64,000 nt of DNA from Posidoniimonas corsicana (GTDB taxonomy: Bacteria > Planctomycetota > Planctomycetia > Pirellulales > Lacipirellulaceae). The position numbers were made by a program, and so were the translations under genes. The stretch's first letter is position 1. Each line of letters starts with the position of its first letter. The notes beneath the pieces were generated by a model. It saw only the letters and a list, made by a program, of their open reading frames with translations. It did not search any database and had not been told where the DNA came from. Shown here in pieces: positions 33,893 to 43,145 of the stretch. The DNA lies in the NCBI RefSeq assembly GCF_007859765.1, contig NZ_SIHJ01000001.1, forward strand, positions 3,015,056-3,079,055, read 5' to 3'.

Positions 33893-36412
33893 CTACCGCG
33901 AGCGACCCAGGAGCCGGTCGACGGTGACGAACTCGTACCCTCGTTCGTGCAGCGCATCGATCAACCGGGGCAGCAGGGGCGGCGCCCGGTCTTGCCGGGC
34001 GCTGCCGAGGTGGAGCAGCAGCAGGTGCCCGTTCAGACCGTTCGGCTCGGACTGCTCGTGCGTCAGGATGCCCTGGACCAGCTCCACCGATGGGAGAAAT
34101 GCTTTGTGGCCCTCGGGGGCGAAGTCACGATGCGAGCCGGAACCCGGCGTGAAGTTGAACAGGCGGCAACCGGCGGCTGTGGCCCACTCCGCGTGGCGGG
34201 CGTTGTGCCACTCGTAGGGCGGGATGAACCAGACCGGGTCGCCCGCCGCTCCGCCGAGGGCCCGCACCTCGTCAAGGTTCTTCCGCAGGTCCTGCAGGAA
34301 GTCCTGTTTAGTCACGAGGATGCGTTCGCGGTCGTCCCAGGGCGCGTACAGCGGGTGGGCGTGGGAGTGCGGCCCGACGTAGTGGCCGCGGACGGCGGCG
34401 CGGCGGGTCCAATCGGCCATGCCTGGCTGGGCGAGGAAGTCGCCGGTCAGGAAGAACGAGGCTTTCACCCGGCGGTCCGCGAGCGTGGCGAGGATCTCCT
34501 CCGCGCCGTCGGTGTGCTCGCCGCCGGTGAAGACCAGCGCGATCTTGGCCTCGGCCGCGCTGCCGCGCACCACCGCGCCGTGGCTGATCTCTAGCTCGCC
34601 AGCCGCGTCGCCCGAGTCGCTCGCGTACGCCCCGTAGTGCGCCATGAAGTAGATCGCGCCGGCGGTGCCGTCCATCGTCGGCTCGTTGGTCGCGTAGTCG
34701 CCGAAGTCGTCGTGGTAGACGACATGATCGTTCTGGAAATCCTTGTACTCGTCGGCCTCGTTGAGCTGGACGCCGATGAGCCCGTCGAAGACCGAGCGGT
34801 AAACGGGGCCGTCGACCAGGCCACCGGGGACGTTCCTCCGGAACAGCTTCCAGACCCCGGTGTGAACGTCCAGCGGCGCGTCGCCATCGCGGGGGACGCC
34901 GGTAAACATGGTCGTCCCCCAGGGGTTGCGGCCCAGCAGCCAGTCGCGGTGCCGGGTCGCGTGCTCTCGGTAGCGGGAGTCGCCCGTCATGCGCTCGTAC
35001 AGCAGCGCCTGGGTGATGAGCGCGGTCGTCAGGTTGTTGGAGCACCAGATGAACGGCACGCCGACGCCGTACACGTTGGTCTTCGCCCGCGCGACGGTCG
35101 CGTCCAGCCCGCTCCGGTAGTAGCCCGCCAGCTCTTCCTGGAACTCGGCGTCGACGTGCGGGAACAGGGCGAAGTGGCCGACGTTGACGAACGGGTAGTA
35201 CTCGTAGTGGCCGGCTTGCTCGTGGTGCATCCAGCCGACATCGCCGGCGATCCGAGCGTAGCGCTTCGCCTGCTCTAGATTCGCAGGGTCGCCGGTCTCG
35301 CGGTAGAGCTCGGCGGCGCCCCACTCCATGTCGTCCGCCCACGTGGCCTCCGCGTACCGGTACGGGGCGCCATAGGAGTTCCCCTGCTGCGTGCCTTCGG
35401 CGGCGGCGCCCATCGCGTACAGCTCGCGAGCGGCGACCAGGCACCGCTGGGCAAAGACCGGGTCGCCACGCTCCTTCCACACCCGGTGGCCCATCGCCAT
35501 GGCCGCGGCGCACCGACCGGCCAGGTTGGCGACCCCGTCGGAGTCGCTCTTGTACTGCTTCAGCCCCTGGGGCCGGCCATCGGCGAAGTAGAGCACCCGG
35601 TAGCTGTTGGGTCCCCACCCGTAGTCGGACGTGTCCGCGTCGGGCGACTTCCAGCCGGAGTGGTCGCGGTCGTCGGCGACCTGGTGGTACAGCTGGTCCG
35701 GTTCCGGGTGGAGCTTGTGGATCCAGTCGAGGCCCCAGCGAGCCTCGTCGAGCACGTCGGGCAGTCCGTTCGGGCCCGGCTGCCCTAGACGGTCGACGTG
35801 GTCGGCGAACTTGGTCGGCTCCAGCTCGTACGCCAAAAGCATCCGAGCCGTCGCGTTGCTGGCGGTCAGCAGGTACTTGAGCTGGTCGCCGGCGTCGTGC
35901 CACCCGCCGCTGGCGTCGACGAAGGTCCCGGCCGGCCTGGGCCCGTACGCGGTCCGGCCGTCCCGCTGGTGGCAGACCATGTCGAGCAGCGGGTTGTACC
36001 CACACCGCTGCTGCCGCATGAAGCCGAGCAGGTCTTCGACGTGGCGCCCGAAGGCGTCGGGGCCGATGCGGAAGGGCCGCGACTCGGCCCCACCGGGCTC
36101 CAGTCGGATCGCGTAGCGGCCTTCGGCCCGCAGGTCGGTAAAGTCGAGCCGGTAGTGATGGGCGAAGCTGTTCCAGCTGGACTCGTTGGCGGGCCGGGCT
36201 TCACCGGCGTAGACGACCCGGCCGCTTCCGACCTCGACGACGTGGAACTGCGTGGCTAATTCCTCTTCGCTGAACGCGATCGCCGACTTCGGATCGGACG
36301 CCAGGTACCCTAGCTGATTCGTCCTGATGTGGACCGGCTGAGCGGCAAAGCCGGACGAGCAAACCACCAGCGCCGACGCAACAACCGCCAAGCCGCGTGC
36401 CATCGTTCGCAT
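33893..36412 (-). CDS. Exported GH9 glycoside hydrolase fused to a polysaccharide deacetylase-like domain
   Basis: ATG 36412 has GGAGG just upstream and gives 839 residues with a signal peptide ('MARGLAVVASALVVCSSGFA'). An Ig-like CelD_N domain ('IRTNQLGYLASDPKSAIAF', about 25-105) precedes a GH9 (alpha/alpha)6 catalytic domain with the nucleophile segment 'GGWHDAGDQLKYL' and the C-terminal acid region 'NEPTMDGTAGAIYFMAHYG'. From about 600 a NodB/CE4-type fold follows: 'KIALVFTGGEHTDGAEEIL', 'ASFFLTGDFLAQPG' and metal motif 'VGPHSHAHPLY'. The usual TFDDG aspartates are replaced by TGGEH. GH9 includes endoglucanases and exo-glucosaminidases, so a beta-1,4 GlcN/GlcNAc polymer fits the fused deacetylase. 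Confidence 0.82.
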   Translation of the reverse strand: MRTMARGLAVVASALVVCSSGFAAQPVHIRTNQLGYLASDPKSAIAFSEEELATQFHVVEVGSGRVVYAGEARPANESSWNSFAHHYRLDFTDLRAEGRYAIRLEPGGAESRPFRIGPDAFGRHVEDLLGFMRQQRCGYNPLLDMVCHQRDGRTAYGPRPAGTFVDASGGWHDAGDQLKYLLTASNATARMLLAYELEPTKFADHVDRLGQPGPNGLPDVLDEARWGLDWIHKLHPEPDQLYHQVADDRDHSGWKSPDADTSDYGWGPNSYRVLYFADGRPQGLKQYKSDSDGVANLAGRCAAAMAMGHRVWKERGDPVFAQRCLVAARELYAMGAAAEGTQQGNSYGAPYRYAEATWADDMEWGAAELYRETGDPANLEQAKRYARIAGDVGWMHHEQAGHYEYYPFVNVGHFALFPHVDAEFQEELAGYYRSGLDATVARAKTNVYGVGVPFIWCSNNLTTALITQALLYERMTGDSRYREHATRHRDWLLGRNPWGTTMFTGVPRDGDAPLDVHTGVWKLFRRNVPGGLVDGPVYRSVFDGLIGVQLNEADEYKDFQNDHVVYHDDFGDYATNEPTMDGTAGAIYFMAHYGAYASDSGDAAGELEISHGAVVRGSAAEAKIALVFTGGEHTDGAEEILATLADRRVKASFFLTGDFLAQPGMADWTRRAAVRGHYVGPHSHAHPLYAPWDDRERILVTKQDFLQDLRKNLDEVRALGGAAGDPVWFIPPYEWHNARHAEWATAAGCRLFNFTPGSGSHRDFAPEGHKAFLPSVELVQGILTHEQSEPNGLNGHLLLLHLGSARQDRAPPLLPRLIDALHERGYEFVTVDRLLGRSR

Positions 36413-36434
36413 AGGACCTCCGGGCGGCGTCCGC

Positions 36435-38441
36435 TTATTCGGCTTGCAGCTGCGCCCAGGCCCAGCGGTACAGGTTCCGCGAGTCGACATATCGGGCGTC
36501 GCCCGAGGTGGCGCCGAGCACGACCATGATGAGGTCCGCGTCGCCGCGGCGGCCGGCCGAGACCAGGCACGCGCCGGCCGGGCCGGTGGTGCCGGTCTTC
36601 ACGCCGTAGAAACCCTCGATGCCGAGCAGCCGGTTGGTGTTCTTCCACACCACGTTCCGCTGGTAGCCGTCGACCGAGTCGACCGTGATCGCGTGCAGGC
36701 GGGTGTTGACCACTTCGCGGAGCACGGGCAGATCGAGCGCCGCGCGGGCCAGCTTCACCATGTCGGCGGCGGTGGTGTGGTGGCCGTGCGCAGTGAGCCC
36801 GTGTGGGTTGCGGTAGCCGGTGCCGTCCATGCCGAGCTCTTCCGCGGCGCGGTTCATGGCGGCGATGAACGAGTCGTAGGGCGGTTGCTCCTCGGCCCCT
36901 TCTTCGGCCAGACGGGGGCCGAAGTGCTCGGCGAAGGCGACCGACATGTCATTGCCCGAGGGGAGCATCAGCCCGTACAGCGCGTCGGCGATCTTAACGC
37001 GTTCGCCGGCGCGGAGGTCGGACGTCGAGCCGGAGGTGTCGTCGGCCCGCTGCGAGAACGTGAGCACCTCTTCCAGGACCGACGGGTCCTGCTCCGCCAG
37101 GCGGCAGACGAGGTACGCGGTCATGATCTTGGTGACGCTCGCCGGGTCACGCCGCCGCGAGTCGTTGTAGCCCCACAGCACCTCGCCGGTCTTGGCGTCG
37201 GCGATCGCGTACGCCTTGCAGGTGACGATCGGAGGGCCCGCGAGCGTGTCGGCGGGGTCCTTCTTCTTGAGGCCCGCCATCGCCACGGCCGGCTCGGGCG
37301 TGGGCTCGTCCTCGGTGACCAGCGGCCCGAGCGCCCGCCAGGTGTCGGGGCCGACCTCGCCGGTCGGCTCGACGCCGGCCTGCTTCTGGAACGCGATGAC
37401 CGCCCGCTGGGTGTTGGGGCCGAAGTCGCCGTCGGCGCTGAGCTCGGGCGAGGGCTTCAGCTGCTTGTTGAGCGTGCGCTGGAGCGACTCCACCAATGTG
37501 CCGTCGGCGCCGACCTTCAGCACCCGGGCGACCACCGCGGCGGGGGCGTCCTCGTCGGTCCCGTAGTGGGTGTAGATCGCCTTGCCGAACTCGGCGGCCA
37601 GCAGCTCGGCCTCGTTCTCGTCGCCCCAGCTGTGGTCCTTGTTGTCGCCGGTCAGGATGCAGAACGCGATGGGGCCCTTGGGCGACTCGATAATCCCCGC
37701 GTCGCAGCGGGCGGCGGAGACCGATCCCGTCTTGTGAGCGACGGGCGTGTCCTCGGGCAGGTAGCGGGGGACCTTGCTGCGCGACTCGCAGGCCAGCAGG
37801 TGCTGGTACATCGCTTCGCTCGCCTGGGAGCTGATCAGCTTGCGGTCGTTGATCTGCTCGAGCAGCTCGATCATCTCCGAGGCGGTGGTGCTCCCCAGCC
37901 CGAACTCGCGGCTCCGCTCGGGCGCGATCGAGGTGTCGCGGCGGAACACCTTGGCGTGCAGCCGCGTGCTGGGCAGGCCCAGTTCCTCCATGTACTCGGT
38001 GGTGGCGGGCAGGCCGACCTGGTCGATCACCAGGTTGGTGGCCGTGTTGTCGGAGAACGCGATCATCAGCCGGATCGCGTCGTGCAGCGGCATCGACAGG
38101 CCCGCCGAGAAGTTCTCCGTCAGCACTCCCGACCCGGGAACCTTGTCCTCCTCCTTGAGGGAAACCTCGTCGCTCATCTTGAGCCGCCCGTCCGCTTCGG
38201 CCTTGAAGGCGGCCGCCATGATCGACAGCTTGATCAGGCTGGCGGTCGGCATCGGCTGGTCGGCGTTGAAGCGGAACTCCTTACCCGAAGGGAGGTGCTT
38301 CGCGGCCGCGGCGACCGTGCCGCGGTGCCCCTCGAGCAGCTCGGTGAGCGACGCTTCGAACGAGTCGGCCCCGATCGCCGCCGTGGCGAACAGGGTTAGC
38401 AGAACGGTGACAGCCGTCGCGCAGGTGGGCGCCTTCATCAT
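36435..38441 (-). CDS. Exported fusion: class A beta-lactamase-like serine hydrolase, PG-binding domain, D-Ala-D-Ala carboxypeptidase
   Basis: A 668-residue protein with a signal peptide (1-24). Module 1 (about 28-295) has SxxK (S68-K71, 'TASLIKLS'), SDN (130-132) and KTG (237-239), the class A beta-lactamase-like layout; I see no ExxLN, so true beta-lactamase activity is doubtful. Module 2 (about 305-375, 'LQRTLNKQLKP', 'DGDFGPNTQRAVIAFQKQAG') is a PG-binding_1 domain. Module 3 (about 405-668) is a peptidase S11 (PBP5-type) DD-carboxypeptidase with S435-VT-K438, SGN (495-497) and KTG (615-617). It should trim D-Ala from stem peptides in the periplasm. It precedes the GH9/CE4 gene by 22 bp. 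Confidence 0.88.
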   Translation of the reverse strand: MMKAPTCATAVTVLLTLFATAAIGADSFEASLTELLEGHRGTVAAAAKHLPSGKEFRFNADQPMPTASLIKLSIMAAAFKAEADGRLKMSDEVSLKEEDKVPGSGVLTENFSAGLSMPLHDAIRLMIAFSDNTATNLVIDQVGLPATTEYMEELGLPSTRLHAKVFRRDTSIAPERSREFGLGSTTASEMIELLEQINDRKLISSQASEAMYQHLLACESRSKVPRYLPEDTPVAHKTGSVSAARCDAGIIESPKGPIAFCILTGDNKDHSWGDENEAELLAAEFGKAIYTHYGTDEDAPAAVVARVLKVGADGTLVESLQRTLNKQLKPSPELSADGDFGPNTQRAVIAFQKQAGVEPTGEVGPDTWRALGPLVTEDEPTPEPAVAMAGLKKKDPADTLAGPPIVTCKAYAIADAKTGEVLWGYNDSRRRDPASVTKIMTAYLVCRLAEQDPSVLEEVLTFSQRADDTSGSTSDLRAGERVKIADALYGLMLPSGNDMSVAFAEHFGPRLAEEGAEEQPPYDSFIAAMNRAAEELGMDGTGYRNPHGLTAHGHHTTAADMVKLARAALDLPVLREVVNTRLHAITVDSVDGYQRNVVWKNTNRLLGIEGFYGVKTGTTGPAGACLVSAGRRGDADLIMVVLGATSGDARYVDSRNLYRWAWAQLQAE

Positions 38442-38486
38442 GGGGCCTCCTCTAGGGCGTAGATCACTTGTCAGGCAGCGGGGACG

Positions 38487-39536
38487 CTAACCGAGCGGCC
38501 CGTCGTTGAGCTCGACGCCGAGCCCACCAGCGCCCGGCAGCACGCAGCGTCCCTTGTCGACGCGGGCGCCGGACGCGATGTCTTGGGCGATGAGCACGGC
38601 GCCGTCCATGTCGACGTAGTCGAGCATCGGCAGCAGCTGAGCGATGGCGGAGATCCCGACCGACGACTCCGTCATGCAGCCCACCATGGTCTTCATGCCG
38701 CGGCGGCGGGCCTCGGTCAGCATCCGCCGTGCGGGCGCCAGGCCGCCGCACTTCACCAGCTTGACGTTCACGCCGTGGAACAGGTCCTGGCACCGCGCGA
38801 CGTCGGGCTCGGTGATGCAGCTCTCGTCGGCGATCACCGGCAGCGCGGACTCGGCAAAGACCCGCTCCATCCCGGCGCGGTCGTCGGCGGGGAGCGGCTG
38901 CTCGATAAACTCGACGCCCAGCTCCTTCAGCTCGGCGGAGAGCTCGATGGTCTTCTCCGCGGTCCAGCCGCAGTTGGCGTCCACGCGGAAGCGGGCGTCG
39001 GTGTGCTTGCGGAGCTCGCGGACAATCTCGATGTCCTCGGGCGTGCCGAGCTTGATCTTGTAGGTCGGCCAGCCCGGCTCCTCCGCCAGCTTCTCGACCA
39101 TCACCGGGATCGTGTCGATGCCGATGGTGAAGTTGGACTGCGGGCCGATTGATTGGTCGAGGCCCCACAGCCCGGCGACCGGCTTGCCGGCCGACTTGCC
39201 CCACAGGTCGTGCAGGGCGCAGTCGATCGCGCACTGGGCGAACGAGGCGCCCGGCACGCCGTCGTCGAACCCGATAACGGCGCCGACGTCGCGGAGCACG
39301 TCGGCCGGGTCCTGCGGCGCCCAGCCGTCGAGCAGCGGCTGCGCCTTGGCGACCATCGCGGTGATGTTCTCGATGGTCGCCTGGTAGTAGTCGTTCTCGG
39401 TCGCCTCGCCGTAGCCGTACAGCCCACCGGCGGCGGCCTGCACGATCATGGTCGGCTGCACCGAGACCGCGCTCCGCGAGATCCGGAACACGTGCTTCAG
39501 CGGGAGGTCGAACCCGCGGGTCGTGAGCGTGGTCAT
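38487..39536 (-). CDS. dgcA: Enolase-superfamily epimerase, DgcA-like (N-acetyl-D-Glu racemase or L-Ala-D/L-Glu epimerase)
   Basis: A 349-residue muconate-lactonizing-type enolase-superfamily enzyme. The lysine strand 'WPTYKIKLGTPED', metal ligands 'RVDANCGW', 'FIEQPLPA', 'VIADES' and the second lysine 'VNVKLVKCGG' are all present, as is the C-terminal DxD motif ('YVDMDGAVL') that binds the amino group in dipeptide epimerases. The gene overlaps dgcN by 4 bp (ATGA). DgcA has been described as the racemase partner of DgcN in D-glutamate breakdown; L-Ala-D/L-Glu epimerase (YcjG-type), used in muropeptide recycling, is the close alternative. Either role supplies L-Glu from wall-derived D-Glu. Confidence 0.82.
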   Translation of the reverse strand: MTTLTTRGFDLPLKHVFRISRSAVSVQPTMIVQAAAGGLYGYGEATENDYYQATIENITAMVAKAQPLLDGWAPQDPADVLRDVGAVIGFDDGVPGASFAQCAIDCALHDLWGKSAGKPVAGLWGLDQSIGPQSNFTIGIDTIPVMVEKLAEEPGWPTYKIKLGTPEDIEIVRELRKHTDARFRVDANCGWTAEKTIELSAELKELGVEFIEQPLPADDRAGMERVFAESALPVIADESCITEPDVARCQDLFHGVNVKLVKCGGLAPARRMLTEARRRGMKTMVGCMTESSVGISAIAQLLPMLDYVDMDGAVLIAQDIASGARVDKGRCVLPGAGGLGVELNDGPLG

Positions 39537-40597
39537 TGGGCGGCCTCGGCCGGAGCAATCACTTCCGCCCGCAGGGCCTCGATCGCATCGACGAGCTCTC
39601 CCACGCCGTGCCGCAGCGGGTCGGCGACCGGCAGGCCCAGCTCGGCGCGGACGCGTTCGCGTTCGACGGCGGCCTCCTCCTCGCTGACGTTGCGGCTGTT
39701 CATGGCGATGGCGATCACCTTCGACGGCATCCGCAGCGCGGCCAGGGTCTCGTAGGCGGCGATCAGCTTGGGGAGCGGCTGCAGCGGGACGTGATCGACG
39801 CCGTGCACGTTCTCACGGCCGACCTCGTACACCATGACCATGCCGTGCGGCGTCGAACCGTGCAGCAGCCCCGCTGAGACACACGAGTACGCCGGGTGCG
39901 AGATGGTCGCCTGCCCCTCCACGACCAGCACCTCGTGGTGCTGGTTGGCGAGGATCTGCTTCTCCACGGCGCCGTTTACAAAATCGGACACCACGCAGTC
40001 CACGGGGCAGCCGTCGCCCTCGATCATGATGCCGGTCTGACCGGTCGCGATGAACTTGGCGTCGACGCCGCGGTCCTTGAGCCCCTTGGTCAGCTCTAGT
40101 GCGGTGAGCATCTTGCCGATGGAGCAGTCCTGGCCGACGGTTAGGATCCGCAGGCAGTCGTCTCGCACGCCGACCGCCTTGGCCAAGTCGCGCTCGCGGT
40201 TGCGGCGGACGTCGTGAATGACGGCGCCCGATGCTTTGGCGGCGGCCGCGATCTCCTCGTCGTCGCAGAGGAAGTCGTGCAGCCCCGAGACGAGCTTCAT
40301 GCCCCGCTGCGCGGCCTCGATCAGGATCGGCCGCCACTCGTCAGGCACGCGGCCGCCGGGGGGCGCGATGCCGATGGTCAGGGTGGTGGCGTCGGGCGCG
40401 TCGCTCAGGCTGGCGATGATGGGCGTGTCGCCGCCCACGCCGAACGCCTGGTTGGTCGTCTGCCCGGCCCGCGAGCGGTCGAGCACCCCGACCACGTTCT
40501 CGCCGCGGTAGCGGAGGATGCTGGTGGCAGTCTTGGCGGCCAGCAGGGAGGCCGCGCCGTCCGTGAGCAGGACGATTTGTTCGTTGGGAGGGGCCAA
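39533..40597 (-). CDS. dgcN: DUF1611-family, DgcN-like N-acetyltransferase
   Basis: A 354-residue cytoplasmic protein of the DUF1611 family. It has an N-terminal Rossmann-like domain ('LLTDGAASLLAAKTATSILR') and a C-terminal P-loop-like domain with 'LTVGQDCSIGKMLTALELTKG' and 'ATGQTGIMIEGDG'. DgcN proteins acetylate D-Glu to N-acetyl-D-Glu, which the adjacent racemase converts to the L form. The two are translationally coupled here, as expected for that pathway. It is the first gene of a minus-strand run that continues into the DD-carboxypeptidase fusion and GH9/CE4 genes, 166 bp after the XylR-type regulator. Assignment rests on motif memory and the neighbour. Confidence 0.82.
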   Translation of the reverse strand: MAPPNEQIVLLTDGAASLLAAKTATSILRYRGENVVGVLDRSRAGQTTNQAFGVGGDTPIIASLSDAPDATTLTIGIAPPGGRVPDEWRPILIEAAQRGMKLVSGLHDFLCDDEEIAAAAKASGAVIHDVRRNRERDLAKAVGVRDDCLRILTVGQDCSIGKMLTALELTKGLKDRGVDAKFIATGQTGIMIEGDGCPVDCVVSDFVNGAVEKQILANQHHEVLVVEGQATISHPAYSCVSAGLLHGSTPHGMVMVYEVGRENVHGVDHVPLQPLPKLIAAYETLAALRMPSKVIAIAMNSRNVSEEEAAVERERVRAELGLPVADPLRHGVGELVDAIEALRAEVIAPAEAAQ

Positions 40598-40763
40598 GGG
40601 TCGTGCAAACCTGGGAGGGGAGCGGGGGGAGCCTGCGCAACGCGACCACCGGGGCTGCCGGCCACTCGCCTACGCATTTCGGCCAATCCGAATGGTAATC
40701 TGCGCAGGATGCCGGCTAAAGCCCCGCCAGCGCAGCAGTGTCACGCGAACGCGCACTTCGGCG

Positions 40764-42011
40764 CTAGTAGCCGGCGTCGCGGTCCTTCTGACCGGCCAGC
40801 AGCTCGCGGCGGTAGGCCAGCGGGGTTGTGTTGACCTCCTTCTTGAACGCCACGCCAAACCGGGTCGCGTTCGCGAAGCCGCACGCGTGCGCGACCTCGC
40901 TGATCGACAGCTCGCGTTTGGCCAGCAGCTCGCGGCCGCGCTCCAGCTGCACCCGGCGGATCTCCTTGGCGGGCGAGCGGCCCAGGTAGTTGCGGAACTG
41001 GATCTCCAGGCCGCGGCGGGAGATCGGTATCTCGCGGAGGATGTCGAGCACGGCGATGCCGCGGTGGGCGTGGGCGCGGATGAACCGCAGCGCGTCGACG
41101 ATCATCGGGTCGTCGATCGCCAAGAGGTCGGTCGACTGCCGCGCGGCGATGCCGTGGGGCGCGGTCCGGATGGCCGACTTGGGCGCCGCGGCGCCTGAAA
41201 TCAGCGAGTCCAGCATCTCGGCCGCGGTGAACCCGATCTTCTCGCTCGCCACTTTGACGTGCGACAAGGGGGGCGTGGAAACCTCGCAGAACACGTCGTT
41301 CGGGTCGCCCGCCAGGATCGCAATGTCATCGGGCACACGGAACGAGTTGAGGTGGCAGATCTCCGCCAGCTGACGGCCGTGGGCGGCGTCGATCGCCAGG
41401 ATCGCGATCGGCTGCGGCAGCGAGGCCAGCCACCGCGACACCCGACGCTGCTGCTCCACCCAGCCGATCTTTCGTCCCGGGCGGTAGCCCGGCTTGTACT
41501 CGCGGCACGTGAACCCGTGCTCCTCGACGGCTTTGACGAACGCCTCGCCCCGCTTCTTCGAGTACTGCGTGCTGGGCGGCGCGAAGTAGCCGAACTGCTG
41601 GAAGCCACGGTCCAGCAGGTGCGTAAGCGCCTGCTCGGCCAACGCGGCCTCGTCGGTGATGACCATCGGGAACTCGGCCAGGTCTTCGTAGATGTCATCC
41701 ACGTTGACCACCGGCGCGCCGCAGGCGCGGACCTGGTCGATCTGCTGACGGCTGCTGAGCCGCGCGATGATCCCGTGCCCCGACCACCCGTCTGGCAACG
41801 CCGAGCGGTGCTCGTGGTCGCGGGGATCCAGCAGCAGGTGCCAGCCGCCGTGGCGCTCGGCGTAGTCGGCAATGCCGCGGATCACGCTGCAACCAGAGGA
41901 GGTGTCGGTCTCAATGAGCACCGCCACCCGCTTCATGTTGCGGAACATGGTCGGGGTGTGCGACGGTTCGCCGTTGGTTTCAGACGGGTTGCGGGGCTTG
42001 GCGGAATCCAT
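40764..42011 (-). CDS. XylR-type AraC family transcriptional regulator
   Basis: A 415-residue regulator with a periplasmic-binding-protein-like sensor ('KRVAVLIETDTSSGCSVIRG', 'HLLLDPRDHEH', 'FGYFAPPSTQYSKKRGEAF', 'IAILAGDPNDVFCEVSTPPL') and a C-terminal AraC double helix-turn-helix ('LSISEVAHACGFANATRFG', 'VAFKKEVNTTPLAYRREL'). This is the layout of XylR from enteric bacteria; planctomycetes use such proteins to sense sugars. The start may be ATG 42011 or, matching the XylR N-terminus better, 41948. Between a GlcNAc-kinase-like gene and the dgcN operon it is the best local candidate for controlling the catabolic genes; the ligand is unknown. Confidence 0.88.
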   Translation of the reverse strand: MDSAKPRNPSETNGEPSHTPTMFRNMKRVAVLIETDTSSGCSVIRGIADYAERHGGWHLLLDPRDHEHRSALPDGWSGHGIIARLSSRQQIDQVRACGAPVVNVDDIYEDLAEFPMVITDEAALAEQALTHLLDRGFQQFGYFAPPSTQYSKKRGEAFVKAVEEHGFTCREYKPGYRPGRKIGWVEQQRRVSRWLASLPQPIAILAIDAAHGRQLAEICHLNSFRVPDDIAILAGDPNDVFCEVSTPPLSHVKVASEKIGFTAAEMLDSLISGAAAPKSAIRTAPHGIAARQSTDLLAIDDPMIVDALRFIRAHAHRGIAVLDILREIPISRRGLEIQFRNYLGRSPAKEIRRVQLERGRELLAKRELSISEVAHACGFANATRFGVAFKKEVNTTPLAYRRELLAGQKDRDAGY

Positions 42012-42209
42012 AAGGCATAACGTCCGCTACGGTTACGAGTTGTCGTCACAAGCTAGCGACAGCTATTCCAATCGTACCCGCGGCAGCCATTCATGCGCTA
42101 ATCGAGGTTCAATTTCTCCGACAGATCGGTTTCGGGTTTCTGCAAGAAGGCGCCATTTTGCGCTGTGGCGCAAGCTTTTCGGCCTCGTGAGCGCACATGA
42201 GCGGTCAGC

Positions 42210-43145
42210 CTAGCCCAGCAGGCCGTGCGCCGCGGCGAGGCAACCGACGGCAGGATCGCGCACCACCACCACCTCGGCAGGGCCCGACTGTCGGTCGCTC
42301 AGCGACTCGATGAGCGTTGCCCGGAATTCGGCGCTGCCGACCAGGATCCCGCCCCCGACGCTGAGCGAGTACCGCCCGGCCCCTAACCCCGCGGCGGTGA
42401 CCGCCTGGTGCACCACCCCGGCCAGCCGAACAGCTTCGGCCTGCAGCAGCGCCGCGGCCTGTTGGTCGGTGCGCGCGAGCTCCACAATCCGCCGCGCCAC
42501 GCCCGCGATGCGGCCGCGCTGGTCGTCCGACTTGTAGACCGCCGCGAGCAGGCCCGCCCTGTCGGACGCCTGCAGCGCCGCGAGGCAGGCCTGCGCCATG
42601 GGCGACAGGGATCTGCCGAGCTCCAGCTCCGCCAGGGCGGCGCGCAGCGCCTCGCGGCCGATGGCGTAGCCGCTCCCCTCGTCGCCCAGCAAGTACCCCC
42701 AGCCGCCGACCCGCACAACGTCGGTGCCCGCGCCGCGGGCGAAGGCAACCGACCCGGTGCCCGCAATGACGCCCACCACCGGCGGCGCGGCCAGCGAGAA
42801 GAAGGGCTCGTAGTCCGGCACCACCCGGCAGGTCGCTGCAACGTTGGCCGCGTCGAGCGCCTGCTGCAGGGCGCGCCGCAGGGTGTCGTTGGCCGCGCCG
42901 GCGGCGGCCACCACCGCCATCGCAGGCTCTGGCTGCTGGGCGCCCGCGGCAGACAGCGCGGCTCGGATAGCCGACACGATCGAGTCGGCCGCGCGATCCA
43001 GCCCGTGGCTCATTGGGTTGCCCGGCCCGGCCTCGCCAACGCCGTGCATACAGAACCGTCCCCCGGGACCCGCCGTGGCGGCCAGGGCGCGCGACTTGGT
43101 CCCGCCCGCATCGACTCCCAGCAGCAATGGCGAGCGTTCGGTCAC
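42210..43145 (-). CDS. N-acetylglucosamine kinase-like BadF/BcrA ATPase
   Basis: A 311-residue ASKHA-fold kinase starting at GTG 43145. The phosphate-1 loop 'LLLGVDAGGTKSRALAA', phosphate-2 segment 'VVGVIAGTGSVAFARG', 'GGWGYLLGDEGSGYAIGREA' and 'YSLSVGGGILVGSAEF' match the BadF/BadG/BcrA/BcrD family, which includes eukaryotic-type GlcNAc kinases and bacterial MurNAc/GlcNAc kinases. It probably phosphorylates GlcNAc released by NagZ to GlcNAc-6-P, the point where the MurQ product also enters. It lies head-to-head with the sodium symporter gene. Confidence 0.82.
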   Translation of the reverse strand: MTERSPLLLGVDAGGTKSRALAATAGPGGRFCMHGVGEAGPGNPMSHGLDRAADSIVSAIRAALSAAGAQQPEPAMAVVAAAGAANDTLRRALQQALDAANVAATCRVVPDYEPFFSLAAPPVVGVIAGTGSVAFARGAGTDVVRVGGWGYLLGDEGSGYAIGREALRAALAELELGRSLSPMAQACLAALQASDRAGLLAAVYKSDDQRGRIAGVARRIVELARTDQQAAALLQAEAVRLAGVVHQAVTAAGLGAGRYSLSVGGGILVGSAEFRATLIESLSDRQSGPAEVVVVRDPAVGCLAAAHGLLG

